Assembly (NCBI GenBank): GCA_030532895.1 | Contig: JAUNKF010000031.1 | Span: forward strand, 1 to 38,857 | Direction: 5' to 3' | Length of the DNA stretch: 38,857 bases | Source of the DNA: Lautropia sp. | Lineage (GTDB): Bacteria; Pseudomonadota; Gammaproteobacteria; Burkholderiales; Burkholderiaceae_E | Part shown: one piece after another, positions 1 to 8,079 of the stretch | Position numbering within the stretch: the first letter of the stretch is position 1 | How the letters are laid out: each line of letters opens with the position of its first letter | Notes under the pieces: model-generated | What the model was told of the DNA's origin: nothing | Seen by the model: the letters and a program-made list of their open reading frames with translations, nothing else | The model's database searches: none | Translations under genes and position numbers: made by a program

Positions 1-60
1 GCCATGACATCCCGAACCACTTTCCATTACACTGCCGGCATGTCCAGCAAAGAACTCCGC

Positions 61-1293
61 ATGTCGCATCGTTCACGGGAACGGGCTTCCCAGCTATCTC
101 CAGATGTCCAGGCACTGGTGTCGGCCGCGCTTGGCCTGTCGGCGGCAGGTAGCCGATCCGAAGGCTTGTTCTGGGAGGCTCGTCTAGCCCGTTTGCTGGA
201 TCGAATCCTCGATGGGGCACATGCTTCGTTGGTCCTGACTGCACTGGAGCAGCTGAATCAGCAAAATGGCAATGCATATGGGGCATTGGTCGAAGCCATC
301 GAGCATGCGGCTGAAACCACCGTCATCAAGGCTGCTGCCTTGCGGGGGGCTCAGTCAGAGGAAGCACAGGTGCCCGAGCGGCCGGTGTCGCACGGGCTGC
401 TCCTCAGTGCGCCCATCGTGGCCTGGACACGTTTCAGCATCCCGTCACGCGCGTTGCCGCCGGCCATTGCCGAACAGCTCCTGAGGCTCTGGCAAGACAC
501 GGTGCTCGCGCCGGGTGTCCGTTTTCAGATGCAGCCCTGGCTCTTCAGCCTCGATCAGCTGCCGCACGAGTTTTCCGAGCTGCGCAAGCTCACGCGCAAG
601 CTGGCATTGGCCACTGCCAATGACGTGGAACCACGGCTCGACAGCAAATCGATGCCCGAGAGCGCCGAGCTGCTGGCCGACACCCGTTTCCTGCTTGGCA
701 CCGTGGTCGTCTCCGACCCGCTTGAGCCGGTGTTTCGCTGGCAGCTCACCGGCAAGGAGCATCGCTCGCGCGAACAATGTCTGGCCGCTTGGGAGGCGGG
801 CTGCCGTCCGTTGCTGGCGCCGATGTTGCCGGGCTGCGGTTTTCAAAGCCTGCTGCCCGATGCCTACCACGTCAATCTGCGTGAGTCCGATCGGCTCGTG
901 CGTATCTGGGGCATCAAGGCTGCTGTCCACTATCTGGTGTACACGCTCAATGTCGAGTCAGCGCACATCCGCGCGGCCGTGGCCGGTTTCGGTTATCACC
1001 GTGTGGACGAGTACCGCATCGGCCTGTCGCTCAGCGACAGCGATGACGTCGTGCAGGGCATCGTCTGGCCTTTGTTGGGGCCGGAAACTGAAAGTGATGA
1101 TCCGTCCCCGATCGAGCAGATCAAGGAGACACTCCAGGAAGTGGGCGTCACTGACATCCGCATCTGGACGAACCTGATGGAGCCAGAGTTCTGTGAAGAC
1201 TGTGGCTCACCGTTCTACCCGAACCGTTCGCAGGAGCTGGTTCACGTGCAGATGCCCGAGGGCGCCGAGCCGGGCAGCGCCCAGTTTCACTGA
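61..1293 (+). CDS. DUF2863 family protein
   Basis: This protein of unknown function, about 410 residues from the chosen start, matches my memory of the betaproteobacterial DUF2863 family along its whole length. Recognisable blocks are an N-terminal helical part (SPDVQALV, ALGLSAAGSRSE), a central ADTRFLLGTV...FRWQ block, LLPDAYHVNLRESDR, and a C-terminal tail with GVTDIRIW and a cysteine motif EFCEDCGSPFYPN. The CEDC pair with nearby residues could bind metal, but only two cysteines are clear. In-frame ATG codons lie at 4, 40 and 61; I chose 61 because family members start just before the SPDVQALV-like block and AAAGAA lies a few bases upstream. The reading frame is open at the window edge, so a longer form is possible. 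The family has no known role and the neighbours give no clue. Confidence 0.82.
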   Translation: MSHRSRERASQLSPDVQALVSAALGLSAAGSRSEGLFWEARLARLLDRILDGAHASLVLTALEQLNQQNGNAYGALVEAIEHAAETTVIKAAALRGAQSEEAQVPERPVSHGLLLSAPIVAWTRFSIPSRALPPAIAEQLLRLWQDTVLAPGVRFQMQPWLFSLDQLPHEFSELRKLTRKLALATANDVEPRLDSKSMPESAELLADTRFLLGTVVVSDPLEPVFRWQLTGKEHRSREQCLAAWEAGCRPLLAPMLPGCGFQSLLPDAYHVNLRESDRLVRIWGIKAAVHYLVYTLNVESAHIRAAVAGFGYHRVDEYRIGLSLSDSDDVVQGIVWPLLGPETESDDPSPIEQIKETLQEVGVTDIRIWTNLMEPEFCEDCGSPFYPNRSQELVHVQMPEGAEPGSAQFH

Positions 1294-1374
1294 TCATTGG
1301 CGCGTGTCATGCACCGGCTTGGCCGCGCCGATCTCTTCAGGTATCGACGCTGCGTGCCCAACACGCCCCAGGCA

Positions 1375-1713
1375 TCAGATTTGTGCGCTGCTCAGGCGCC
1401 GCCACGGTGACTCGGCGAAATAAGATGCTTTCAAAACGATCGGATTGGCACGGACATTCAACATCACCATACGTCCTGCAACACGTTCGATATCTTTCTG
1501 ATGAGCATGAAACCTTTGAATGGCATCGTCATCATAGAATGCTTCCGCATTCAGTGATTTGAGTGCATTCAGCTCCAGATGAAAGTGGTAGTGCTCGCCA
1601 TCGGCGGCCACTGCACTGAAATCGATGCCATCCTCAACGCTTTCGGGTTGTGTGTAGGTCAGGCCAACATGCTTGTTCCAGCGGGGCGTCTTGTCATCAT
1701 TCGTCGTGCACAT
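1375..1713 (-). CDS. Small DUF1488-like protein
   Basis: A 112-residue acidic, soluble protein. The central part (IDFSAVAADGEHYHFHLELNALKSL, then AIQRFHAHQKDIERVA) has the pattern of DUF1488: a short beta strand with a D-G turn, a hydrophobic strand, an alpha helix carrying a leucine-rich segment, and a helix ending before a final strand. The match is by pattern, not by a diagnostic motif, so the family call is tentative. It faces the DUF2863 gene tail to tail with about 80 bp between them. A weak AAGATC-like sequence precedes the ATG. No signal peptide or membrane segment is visible. The reading frame avoids stops across 339 bases and uses common codons, which supports a real gene, but the function is unknown. 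Confidence 0.55.
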   Translation of the reverse strand: MCTTNDDKTPRWNKHVGLTYTQPESVEDGIDFSAVAADGEHYHFHLELNALKSLNAEAFYDDDAIQRFHAHQKDIERVAGRMVMLNVRANPIVLKASYFAESPWRRLSSAQI

Positions 1714-2152
1714 GATCTTGATGCTTCGGGTTCAAATGGTTGTCATCCAGGTGCCTGAGCATTCGTTTGGCAGCTTGCGGCATCTTTTGCCCTCGAAGCA
1801 CCTGGGGGTCGTCTGAAAGGCTGGGTGCGCATGGTCAACCGGTCGTGTTCGGGTTGATGACCGTTTTGCCTTGGCAGCAGCGTTAGCCCGCAGACTATCA
1901 AGGTGCTCCGTTGTATGCCTGTCAAAGCATGCCGCTGAGCCGGTCACTGCCTTCCGTTCGGCCGCCACAGGCCGAAACCGAGACTTTTTACCTGTCTTGA
2001 CGCGTCATGAGCGGTAGATTGCTGCCGATCGGCGTCGTGTGCTTGTGGTGCCCTGTGGTGAAGAACCGACGCTGGGTGCGCCGCCGTGCGCAGGCGCAAT
2101 GCGCGGGCTGGGCAGGCCCGATCTGCCCCTGGTAGTCGTCAAGAGGTCTTTC
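1714..2152. other. Intergenic region, 440 bp, no gene seen
   Basis: This stretch separates two genes that are transcribed away from each other, so it should hold both promoters. Open frames crossing it (minus 1732-1968 and 1743-1925, plus 2039-2152) lack family resemblance and look like chance GC-rich frames. No hairpin with a T-run, no tRNA and no clear -35/-10 pair was found. The last bases carry the AAGAGG ribosome binding site of the methyltransferase gene at 2141-2146. Confidence 0.5.
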
Positions 2153-2968
2153 ATGAAAATTGTCAGTGCACTGAGCACCGGCCTGAGAGCAGCCAACCGT
2201 CATAGCCCGATGAACTGGGCACGGCTTCGCTGGCAGCGTCATCAATTCGTCAACGCCCGTGCGGCGCATCTGTTTCAGGGCGTTTTCGGCAGCTTTGCCG
2301 ACGCCGTGGCCAGCGCGCCGAAGACGGCCCCGGTCAGCTATGACAACCCGGTGTCCGCCCGGATGTATCTGGAACGGCTTTTCATCGATGATTACGACTA
2401 TCCCGCGCTTTTCTGGCTGGGCGAGTCGCTGCGTGAAGGCATGCGTACCGTCGTCGATGTGGGCGGGGCTGTCGGCATCAAGTATTTTGCCTTCCGGGAC
2501 AGTCTCAACTACCCTGACAACCTGCACTGGACGGTGGTGGATGTGCCGGCCGTGGTGGCGGAGGGCCGTCGCTTCGCCGAGGAGCGGGGCGTATCCCGAC
2601 AGCTGCATTTCTCGGATCAGCTGGCCGTGGCCGAAGGGGTGGATGTGTTCTATGCCTCAGGGGCCTTGCAATACCTGGAGCAGTCTTTGCCCGAGATTCT
2701 TGCCGGCTATCAGCATCGGCCGCGTCGCCTCCTGATCAACACCACGCCCATTCATGAGAAACACGCATTCTTCACGCTGAACAGCATCGGCAGTGCCTAT
2801 TGCGGCTACCGGGTCGAGGCTCGTGAGGCATTCATCCAGGGGGTGCTGGCACAGGGCTATCGGCTTCGTGCCCAGTGGCAGAACATCGGCAAGAAGATGC
2901 ACATCATCGGCAAGCCCGAATACAGTCTCGACAATTACAGCGGCTTCGTCTTTGATCGCATCGATTGA
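2153..2968 (+). CDS. TIGR04325 family methyltransferase
   Basis: A protein of about 271 residues of the putative methyltransferase family TIGR04325 (LIC12133-like), often found near surface polysaccharide genes. The SAM-binding core begins with VVDVGGAVGIKYFAF, followed by WTVVDVPAVVAEGRRFA; later come FYASGALQYLE and the very conserved run LLINTTPIHEK, FFTLNSIGSAYCGYRVE and the C-terminal KPEYSLDNYSGFVF. The frame extends upstream to 2039, but the ATG at 2153 has AAGAGG six bases before it (2141-2146) and gives the expected length. No other sugar or polysaccharide genes lie nearby, so the acceptor substrate is unknown. It ends at a strong hairpin shared with the converging glutamate dehydrogenase gene. 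Confidence 0.85.
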   Translation: MKIVSALSTGLRAANRHSPMNWARLRWQRHQFVNARAAHLFQGVFGSFADAVASAPKTAPVSYDNPVSARMYLERLFIDDYDYPALFWLGESLREGMRTVVDVGGAVGIKYFAFRDSLNYPDNLHWTVVDVPAVVAEGRRFAEERGVSRQLHFSDQLAVAEGVDVFYASGALQYLEQSLPEILAGYQHRPRRLLINTTPIHEKHAFFTLNSIGSAYCGYRVEAREAFIQGVLAQGYRLRAQWQNIGKKMHIIGKPEYSLDNYSGFVFDRID

Positions 2969-3001
2969 TCGACCCGTGTCGGCTGGATGAGCCGGCAAAT
3001 G

Positions 3002-3049
3002 AAAAACCCCAGGCTGCCCCACCGTGAGTGGGGCTTGCCTGGGGTTTTT
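3002..3049. terminator. Bidirectional Rho-independent terminator
   Basis: A long, nearly perfect hairpin lies between the converging methyltransferase and gdhA genes. The outer arms are AAAAACCCCAGGC (3002-3014) and GCCTGGGGTTTTT (3037-3049), and the inner arms are GCCCCAC and GTGGGGC. Because the outer arms carry A5 on one side and T5 on the other, it ends in a U-run when read from either strand and should stop both genes. Confidence 0.93.
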
Positions 3050-3063
3050 CAATGTGTGGCGGA

Positions 3064-4407
3064 TCAGTAAACGCCCTGCGAGAGCATGGCGTCGGCCACC
3101 TTGACGAAGCCCGCGATGTTGGCGCCGTCCACATAGTTGATGCTGCCGTCTTCGCGCTGACCATAACGGACGCAGTTCTCGTGGATGTCCTTCATGATCG
3201 CGTGCAGGCGCTGGTCGACCTCTTCGGCTGTCCAGGACAGGCGGATGGCGTTCTGGCTCATCTCCAGGCCCGAAACGGCCACGCCGCCGGCGTTGCTGGC
3301 CTTGCCTGGTGCGTACAGCGTCTTGGCTTGCAGGAATACGTCGACCGCATCCAGCGTGGTCGGCATGTTGGCGCCTTCGGCCACGGCCTGAACACCATTG
3401 GCCACCAGACGCTTGGCGTCTTCGGCGTTCAGCTCGTTTTGTGTGGCGCAGGGCAGCGCGATGTCGGCCGGCACATGCCACGGGGTACGGCCTTTTTCAA
3501 ATTTGAGGCCACGCTCCTTCGCGAAGGCCGACAGGCGCCCACGCTGCACGTTCTTCAGCTCCAGAATGGCTTCGATCTGTTCCTTGTTCAGACCGGCTTC
3601 ATGAACCAGCGTGCCTTCCGAGTCGGACATCGTCACGACGCGGGCGCCCAATTCGAGCGATTTCAGCGCGGCGTACTGGGCCACGTTACCCGAACCTGAG
3701 ATCGACACACGCTGGTTGTGGAAGTCCTGATTCACGCGGGCCAGCATTTCCTGCGCGAAATAGACCGTACCGTAGCCGGTGGCTTCGGGGCGGATCAGGC
3801 TGCCACCGTAGGAGAGACCTTTGCCGGTGAACACGCTGCCGGCATGGTTGGCCAGCTTCTTGAACATGCCGGCCATGAAACCGACTTCCCGTGCGCCGAC
3901 GCCAATGTCGCCGGCCGGCACGTCGGTGTCGGGGCCGACGTGGCGATACAGCTCCATGACCAGCGCCTGACAGAAGCGCATGACTTCACCATCACTCTTG
4001 CCTTTGGGGTCGAAGTCGGAGCCTCCCTTGCCACCGCCCATCGGTAGCGTGGTCAGGGCGTTCTTGAAGGTTTGCTCGAAAGCGAGAAACTTCAGGATGG
4101 ACAGATTGACGGAGGGATGAAAGCGCATGCCGCCTTTGTAGGGGCCGATGGCGGCGCTGTGTTGAACGCGCCAGGCGCGGTTGACCTGGACTTGTCCCTT
4201 GTCGTCGACCCAGCTGACGCGGAACTGGATGACGCGATCCGGCTCGACCAGACGCTCGAGCAGACCATGCCCGGCGTATTGGGGGTTTTGCTGGATGAAG
4301 GGCCAGAGGCTGTTCATGACCTCGTGAACAGCTTGCAGGAACTCGCTCTGGTGCGGATCCCGCTGCTCGACCATGTGGAGGAAGTCGTCAAGATTCTTGT
4401 ATTTCAA
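3064..4407 (-). CDS. gdhA: NADP-specific glutamate dehydrogenase
   Basis: Makes glutamate from 2-oxoglutarate, ammonium and NADPH (or the reverse), linking nitrogen assimilation with the TCA cycle. The sequence follows E. coli GdhA almost residue for residue: LLERLVEPDRVIQFRVSWVDD, the substrate loop SAAIGPYKGGMRFHPSVN, the catalytic lysine region TTLPMGGGKGGSDFDPKGK, TDVPAGDIGVGAREVGFMAG, the nucleotide-binding SGSGNVAQYA and the tail YVDGANIAGFVKVADAML. The frame extends up to an ATG at 4530 (488 residues), but the TTG at 4407 sits eight bases after a perfect GGAGG (4416-4420) and gives 447 residues, the length of E. coli GdhA. I therefore prefer TTG; the extra 41 residues are not family-like. 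The gene stands alone and ends at a bidirectional terminator. Confidence 0.95.
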   Translation of the reverse strand: MKYKNLDDFLHMVEQRDPHQSEFLQAVHEVMNSLWPFIQQNPQYAGHGLLERLVEPDRVIQFRVSWVDDKGQVQVNRAWRVQHSAAIGPYKGGMRFHPSVNLSILKFLAFEQTFKNALTTLPMGGGKGGSDFDPKGKSDGEVMRFCQALVMELYRHVGPDTDVPAGDIGVGAREVGFMAGMFKKLANHAGSVFTGKGLSYGGSLIRPEATGYGTVYFAQEMLARVNQDFHNQRVSISGSGNVAQYAALKSLELGARVVTMSDSEGTLVHEAGLNKEQIEAILELKNVQRGRLSAFAKERGLKFEKGRTPWHVPADIALPCATQNELNAEDAKRLVANGVQAVAEGANMPTTLDAVDVFLQAKTLYAPGKASNAGGVAVSGLEMSQNAIRLSWTAEEVDQRLHAIMKDIHENCVRYGQREDGSINYVDGANIAGFVKVADAMLSQGVY

Positions 4408-4764
4408 TGGGGTGGCCTCCGAGATGAAGAACGATGGGCAAGAGTGATGCCTGGTGTGCTGTTCCATCGATACCGGTGGGTGCCGGCGCAGGGCATCGAA
4501 CAGCATCGGCCGGAGGCTGGCCTGTGACATGACGCACTACCTAGGATGTCGTGGATATCGCAAGAACCCGAGCACGGTGCCGTGATGGAGAAGAGGGGCT
4601 GATCCGCTCGTCGCAGGCAGGGCTATCGAGGGAGCAGCACACCAGCAGGCGGGATTTTAATACAACATGAATGCCGTTTTGGCGAAAAGTGAAGAAGGGG
4701 GCCGGAAAGTTGATTATTTGTATACCTTTTCCCTTCTTGATGTTCATATTGCTATGTCATCTTG
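4408..4764. other. Upstream region of gdhA
   Basis: This 357-bp stretch lies between the gdhA start (TTG at 4407) and the end of the symporter gene, both on the minus strand. It holds the GGAGG at 4416-4420 and an in-frame extension of gdhA to 4530 that looks non-conserved. The part from about 4650 to 4770 is clearly AT-richer than its surroundings, as expected for a promoter on the minus strand, but no convincing -35/-10 pair could be assigned. No terminator hairpin for the symporter gene is evident. Confidence 0.45.
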
Positions 4765-6318
4765 TCATTTTGACTGGTTTTTGGGGGCAGATTCATCATC
4801 TGTCGTGCCAGGTTGCGTGGCTGCACCAGGGGCAGCACCTTCGGCATCAGGGGCAGGCGCTTCAAAGTGCCTGACCTGTCCGGCCAGTCCCTGCAGGCCA
4901 AAGAGGCTGCGTGACTCCTGGCTGCGCAGCAGTTGCAGCAGGCCGACCACCACCACCGGCACCAGTGCCGCCAGCAGGAAGGATTCGAGCAGGTGATCGA
5001 GCGGCTGATCCGGCAACGGGAAGACGGCCAGCCCGGCGCACAGACCGGCCAGCGTGGCCACCGTGGCGTCGAAACCGTCGTGACGGCGGTTGTACATGCC
5101 GAAGAACACCGGAAAAGCCGCGGCCGCGCAGAGCAGGTCGGCCAGCAAAAAGAGGTAGAGCACGCTGTAGCCCTGCGAGGCCACGAGCACGACGGGAATG
5201 GCCAGCAGTGCCACGAGCCAGCGTGCCAGGCGCAGCAGCTGGGCCGGTGAGGCATCCGGCATCACGCGTGAGCCTTCCACGGCAATGATCGAGGAGACGG
5301 CGCTCACGGCCGTGTCCGAGCTGCCCATCACCAGCGCCAGCCCGAGCGGGATCAGGCCGATGGCGACCCAGGTGGGCACGTTCGGCATGATCAGGCTGAA
5401 GAGTGCGACCGATGGTTCGCCCCCCGGTTCCATCGCCACGTAGGCCAGACCGAATGCCCCCATCAGCAGGATGAAGGGGATGACGAGCATGCCGCCCAAC
5501 AGGAAACCCCGGCGCATGTCGCGCGTGCTGCGCGCCGCGTAGATGCGCTGCCAATTCCCCTGGTGGAAGATGCCCGTGAGCAGGATCGCGACGAAGAAGG
5601 TCAGGCCCGCCTTGACGCCCACCGGATCGCTGAGGTTCAGCAGCTGGGGTGCCTTGGTGTCCAGACTGTCGACCACCGGCATGATGCCACCCGTGATTTG
5701 CCAGCCGATCAATGCGAGTGCCACGATCAGTGGCACGATGATGATCACCTGCACCTTGTCGGTGAAGATCGAGGCGCGCAGCCCGCCGTACATGGTGTAG
5801 AGCAGTACCGACCCCATCACGATGATGGCGGTGAGCCATAGCGGCACCGGGGCGAGCAGCGTCATCAGCATGGCGATCGCAGTGATTTCCGCGGTCATCG
5901 CAATGAAAATGTAGAACACCATGATGATCAGCGTCAGCAGGTACATCGGGCGCCCGTAGCGGGCCATCAGGAACTCGGTGAGCGAGTGGCCCCGAGGCAT
6001 CAGCTGGCGCATCCGCTGGCCCAGCAGCATCAGTGCGATGATCGGCGACATCGAGCCGAGTGCATAGCCGATGATGGCCGCCGTGCCACCCCAGGTGGCG
6101 GATTCGGGCGGAGAGAGCAGGATCCAGGCCCCCAGCGACGAAGCGAGCAGTGTCAGGAAGGTGGCAAACGGCCCTTGCGTGTTGCGGGCCGTGATGAAGT
6201 CTTCCAGATTGTCGCGTGAGCGGCGGGCATAGAGCAGACCGGCCAGTGAAAAGGCGCTGGCGAACAGAACCAGCCAGAAGATGGCCGATGACGTACTGAT
6301 GAGGCTGGGCGTGCTCAT
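4765..6318 (-). CDS. Sodium:solute symporter (SSS family)
   Basis: An inner-membrane transporter of the sodium:solute symporter family, about 517 residues and roughly 13 hydrophobic segments. Family features are the short first helix (FWLVLFASAFSLAGLLYARRS), the FITARNTQGPFATFLTLLASSLGAWILLSPPESATWGG-type region in helices 1-2, MYGGLRASIFTDKVQ after helix 5, and GNWQRIYAARSTRDMRRG. The C-terminus carries a hydrophilic Ala/Pro-rich tail. The substrate cannot be named from sequence. The frame begins at 6345, but the ATG at 6318 follows GGAGGAG by five bases and gives the expected N-terminus. It is divergent from an NhaC antiporter gene 170 bp away, so both may respond to sodium or pH; that is inference. 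Confidence 0.85.
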   Translation of the reverse strand: MSTPSLISTSSAIFWLVLFASAFSLAGLLYARRSRDNLEDFITARNTQGPFATFLTLLASSLGAWILLSPPESATWGGTAAIIGYALGSMSPIIALMLLGQRMRQLMPRGHSLTEFLMARYGRPMYLLTLIIMVFYIFIAMTAEITAIAMLMTLLAPVPLWLTAIIVMGSVLLYTMYGGLRASIFTDKVQVIIIVPLIVALALIGWQITGGIMPVVDSLDTKAPQLLNLSDPVGVKAGLTFFVAILLTGIFHQGNWQRIYAARSTRDMRRGFLLGGMLVIPFILLMGAFGLAYVAMEPGGEPSVALFSLIMPNVPTWVAIGLIPLGLALVMGSSDTAVSAVSSIIAVEGSRVMPDASPAQLLRLARWLVALLAIPVVLVASQGYSVLYLFLLADLLCAAAAFPVFFGMYNRRHDGFDATVATLAGLCAGLAVFPLPDQPLDHLLESFLLAALVPVVVVGLLQLLRSQESRSLFGLQGLAGQVRHFEAPAPDAEGAAPGAATQPGTTDDESAPKNQSK

Positions 6319-6489
6319 GGTCTCCTCCATGGAAATGCGGCGCATTATATCTTCGGGTAAATCCTGAGCGCGAATCGGGCAATCAGCGGGGAAGGCATGA
6401 TTCCGTGCGTCCTGGCTATGCTAAGGTTGAAACGTGTGTCGCTTCTTGGCGGTGGTAGCGGCCCGTCAACCTTCAATAGGACAATCAGC

Positions 6490-7866
6490 ATGTTTGGCAC
6501 CAAACCACTTCTGGACATGCCTCGCACCGAGGCGATGGGCGTCGTGATCCTGATGGTCGGGTTGATGGGTTATGCCATCATCTCGCTCGGCTGGTTGCCA
6601 CACATGGCCATCCTGGTGGCCATGATCGGCCTGGTGCTCTATGGCATGGTGCGGGGCGTCCGCTTCGAGGACATGCAGGCGCGGATGATCGGTGCGGTCG
6701 ATCAGGGTATGGGGGCAATCTACCTGTTCTTCTTCATCGGCTTGCTGGTGAGTGCGTTGATGATGAGTGGCGCGATTCCCACGCTGATGTATTACGGCTT
6801 CAGCCTGATCTCGCCGGGGTATTTCTATTTTTCGGCCTTTGCGCTGTGTTCGCTGATCGGTGTGTCGCTGGGCAGCAGCCTGACGACCTGTGCCACCATC
6901 GGGGTGGCCTTCATGGGCATGAACGAAGCGTTCCATGCCAATCCGGCGATGACTGCGGGCGCCATCGTATCGGGTGCCTTCTTCGGGGACAAGATGTCGC
7001 CGTTGTCCGACACCACCGGCATTTCTGCCTCGATCGTCGGCATCGATCTGTTCGAGCATATCCGCAACATGGCCCATACGACGGTGCCGGCCTGGCTGAT
7101 CACGGCCGTGATTTTTCTGTGGGTGTTGCCGGCGGTTGGCGCGGACAACATGGATCGGGTGGTGGCTTTTCGCGAACAACTGGCTGCATCGGGGCTGGTG
7201 CATGGTTATGCACTCTTGCCTTTCGTGCTGCTGCTGGTGCTGGCGCTCCGAAAAGTGAAAGCCATCCTGGCGATGATTGCCACGATTTTCCTCGCCATCG
7301 CGCTGACTTACCTGCACAACACGCCGTCGCTCGCCGACCTGGGCGCCTGGTTCTATGGCGGCCCGAAGTTCGAGCAGGACATGGGCGAGATCACGAAGCT
7401 TGTTTCGAGGGGCGGCATCGAGAGCATGTTCTTCACGCAGATCATCGTGATCCTCGGCCTGAGCCTTGGCGGCTTGCTGTTTGCCTTGGGGGTGATTCCG
7501 AGTCTGCTCGATGGGGTTCGCAATTTCCTCACCACGACCGGACGCGCGACCTTCAGCGTGGCGCTCACGGCGGTGGGGGTCAACGTGCTGATCGGTGAGC
7601 AGTACCTGAGCATCCTGCTGTCCGGTGAAACCTTCAAGCCGGTGTACGACAAACTGGGTCTGCATCCGCGCAACCTGGCCCGCACGCTGGAGGATGCCGG
7701 CACCGTCATCAATCCGCTGGTGCCGTGGAGCGTTTGCGGGGTGTTCATCAGCCAGGTGCTGGAGGTGCCGGTACTGAGCTATGTGCCCTTTGCCTTCTTC
7801 TGCTATCTGAGCCTGATCCTGACCCTGGTCTTTGGCTGGACAGGGTGGACGATCAGCCGCAGGTGA
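6490..7866 (+). CDS. NhaC family Na+/H+ antiporter (copy 1)
   Basis: An inner-membrane secondary transporter of the NhaC antiporter family, about 458 residues with 11-12 hydrophobic helices. The diagnostic block SGAFFGDKMSPLSDTTGIS lies near residue 170, followed by DLFEHIRNMAHTTVPAW; the C-terminal half has VNVLIGEQYLSILLSGETF and ARTLEDAGTVINPLVPWSVCGVF, all typical of NhaC. It is clearly more distant from the three tandem NhaC copies at 27.5-32.7 kb than those are from each other. The frame is open from 6397, but the ATG at 6490 with AGGA upstream fits the family N-terminus. It is followed by a strong terminator, so it is a single-gene transcript divergent from the symporter. The real substrate could be an organic acid pair (MleN-like) rather than Na+ alone. 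Confidence 0.88.
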   Translation: MFGTKPLLDMPRTEAMGVVILMVGLMGYAIISLGWLPHMAILVAMIGLVLYGMVRGVRFEDMQARMIGAVDQGMGAIYLFFFIGLLVSALMMSGAIPTLMYYGFSLISPGYFYFSAFALCSLIGVSLGSSLTTCATIGVAFMGMNEAFHANPAMTAGAIVSGAFFGDKMSPLSDTTGISASIVGIDLFEHIRNMAHTTVPAWLITAVIFLWVLPAVGADNMDRVVAFREQLAASGLVHGYALLPFVLLLVLALRKVKAILAMIATIFLAIALTYLHNTPSLADLGAWFYGGPKFEQDMGEITKLVSRGGIESMFFTQIIVILGLSLGGLLFALGVIPSLLDGVRNFLTTTGRATFSVALTAVGVNVLIGEQYLSILLSGETFKPVYDKLGLHPRNLARTLEDAGTVINPLVPWSVCGVFISQVLEVPVLSYVPFAFFCYLSLILTLVFGWTGWTISRR

Positions 7867-7909
7867 TCTGTGGGGCAGGAAAGGGGACAAAAAAGAGGGC
7901 AAGAAAGAA

Positions 7910-7954
7910 GCGGGCGCCCGATCGCGTCGTGATGTCGATCGGGCGCCCGCTTTT
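7910..7954 (+). terminator. Rho-independent terminator after nhaC copy 1
   Basis: A perfect 15-bp stem, GCGGGCGCCCGATCG (7910-7924) and CGATCGGGCGCCCGC (7936-7950), with an 11-base loop, is followed by TTTT. It lies 44 bp after the antiporter stop codon. The upstream flank is A/G-rich, so weak function on the minus strand is possible. Confidence 0.88.
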
Positions 7955-8079
7955 CTGCGTCCCTGCGTGCCATTAGAGCGTGTTCTGCACTTGTTCGTCC
8001 CTGCGAAGGCCCTGCTGGGCGCGCAGGCACTGCGTTGCTAACCGCTCCAGGCACGCCGGGGCACGGCAGTGCTGCCTGC

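Noticed and set aside
1732-1968. Small minus-strand frame upstream of the DUF1488-like gene
   Set aside because: No ribosome site, no family likeness, and several alternative frames are open in the same stretch.
6355-6364. GGATTTACCC before the symporter gene as a third copy of the nhaC block
   Set aside because: Only the ten-base core is similar; GACCGCAAAAAT and the 41-base spacing are absent, so chance is more likely.
4862-6382. 506-residue frame on the minus strand overlapping the symporter gene
   Set aside because: It is the symporter gene read in another frame; it is rich in His, Arg, Gly and Pro, has no membrane pattern and no family likeness.
6466-7902. 478-residue frame antisense to nhaC copy 1
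   Set aside because: Long antisense frames are common opposite GC-rich genes; the product is full of His, Arg, Gln and Asp with no domain.
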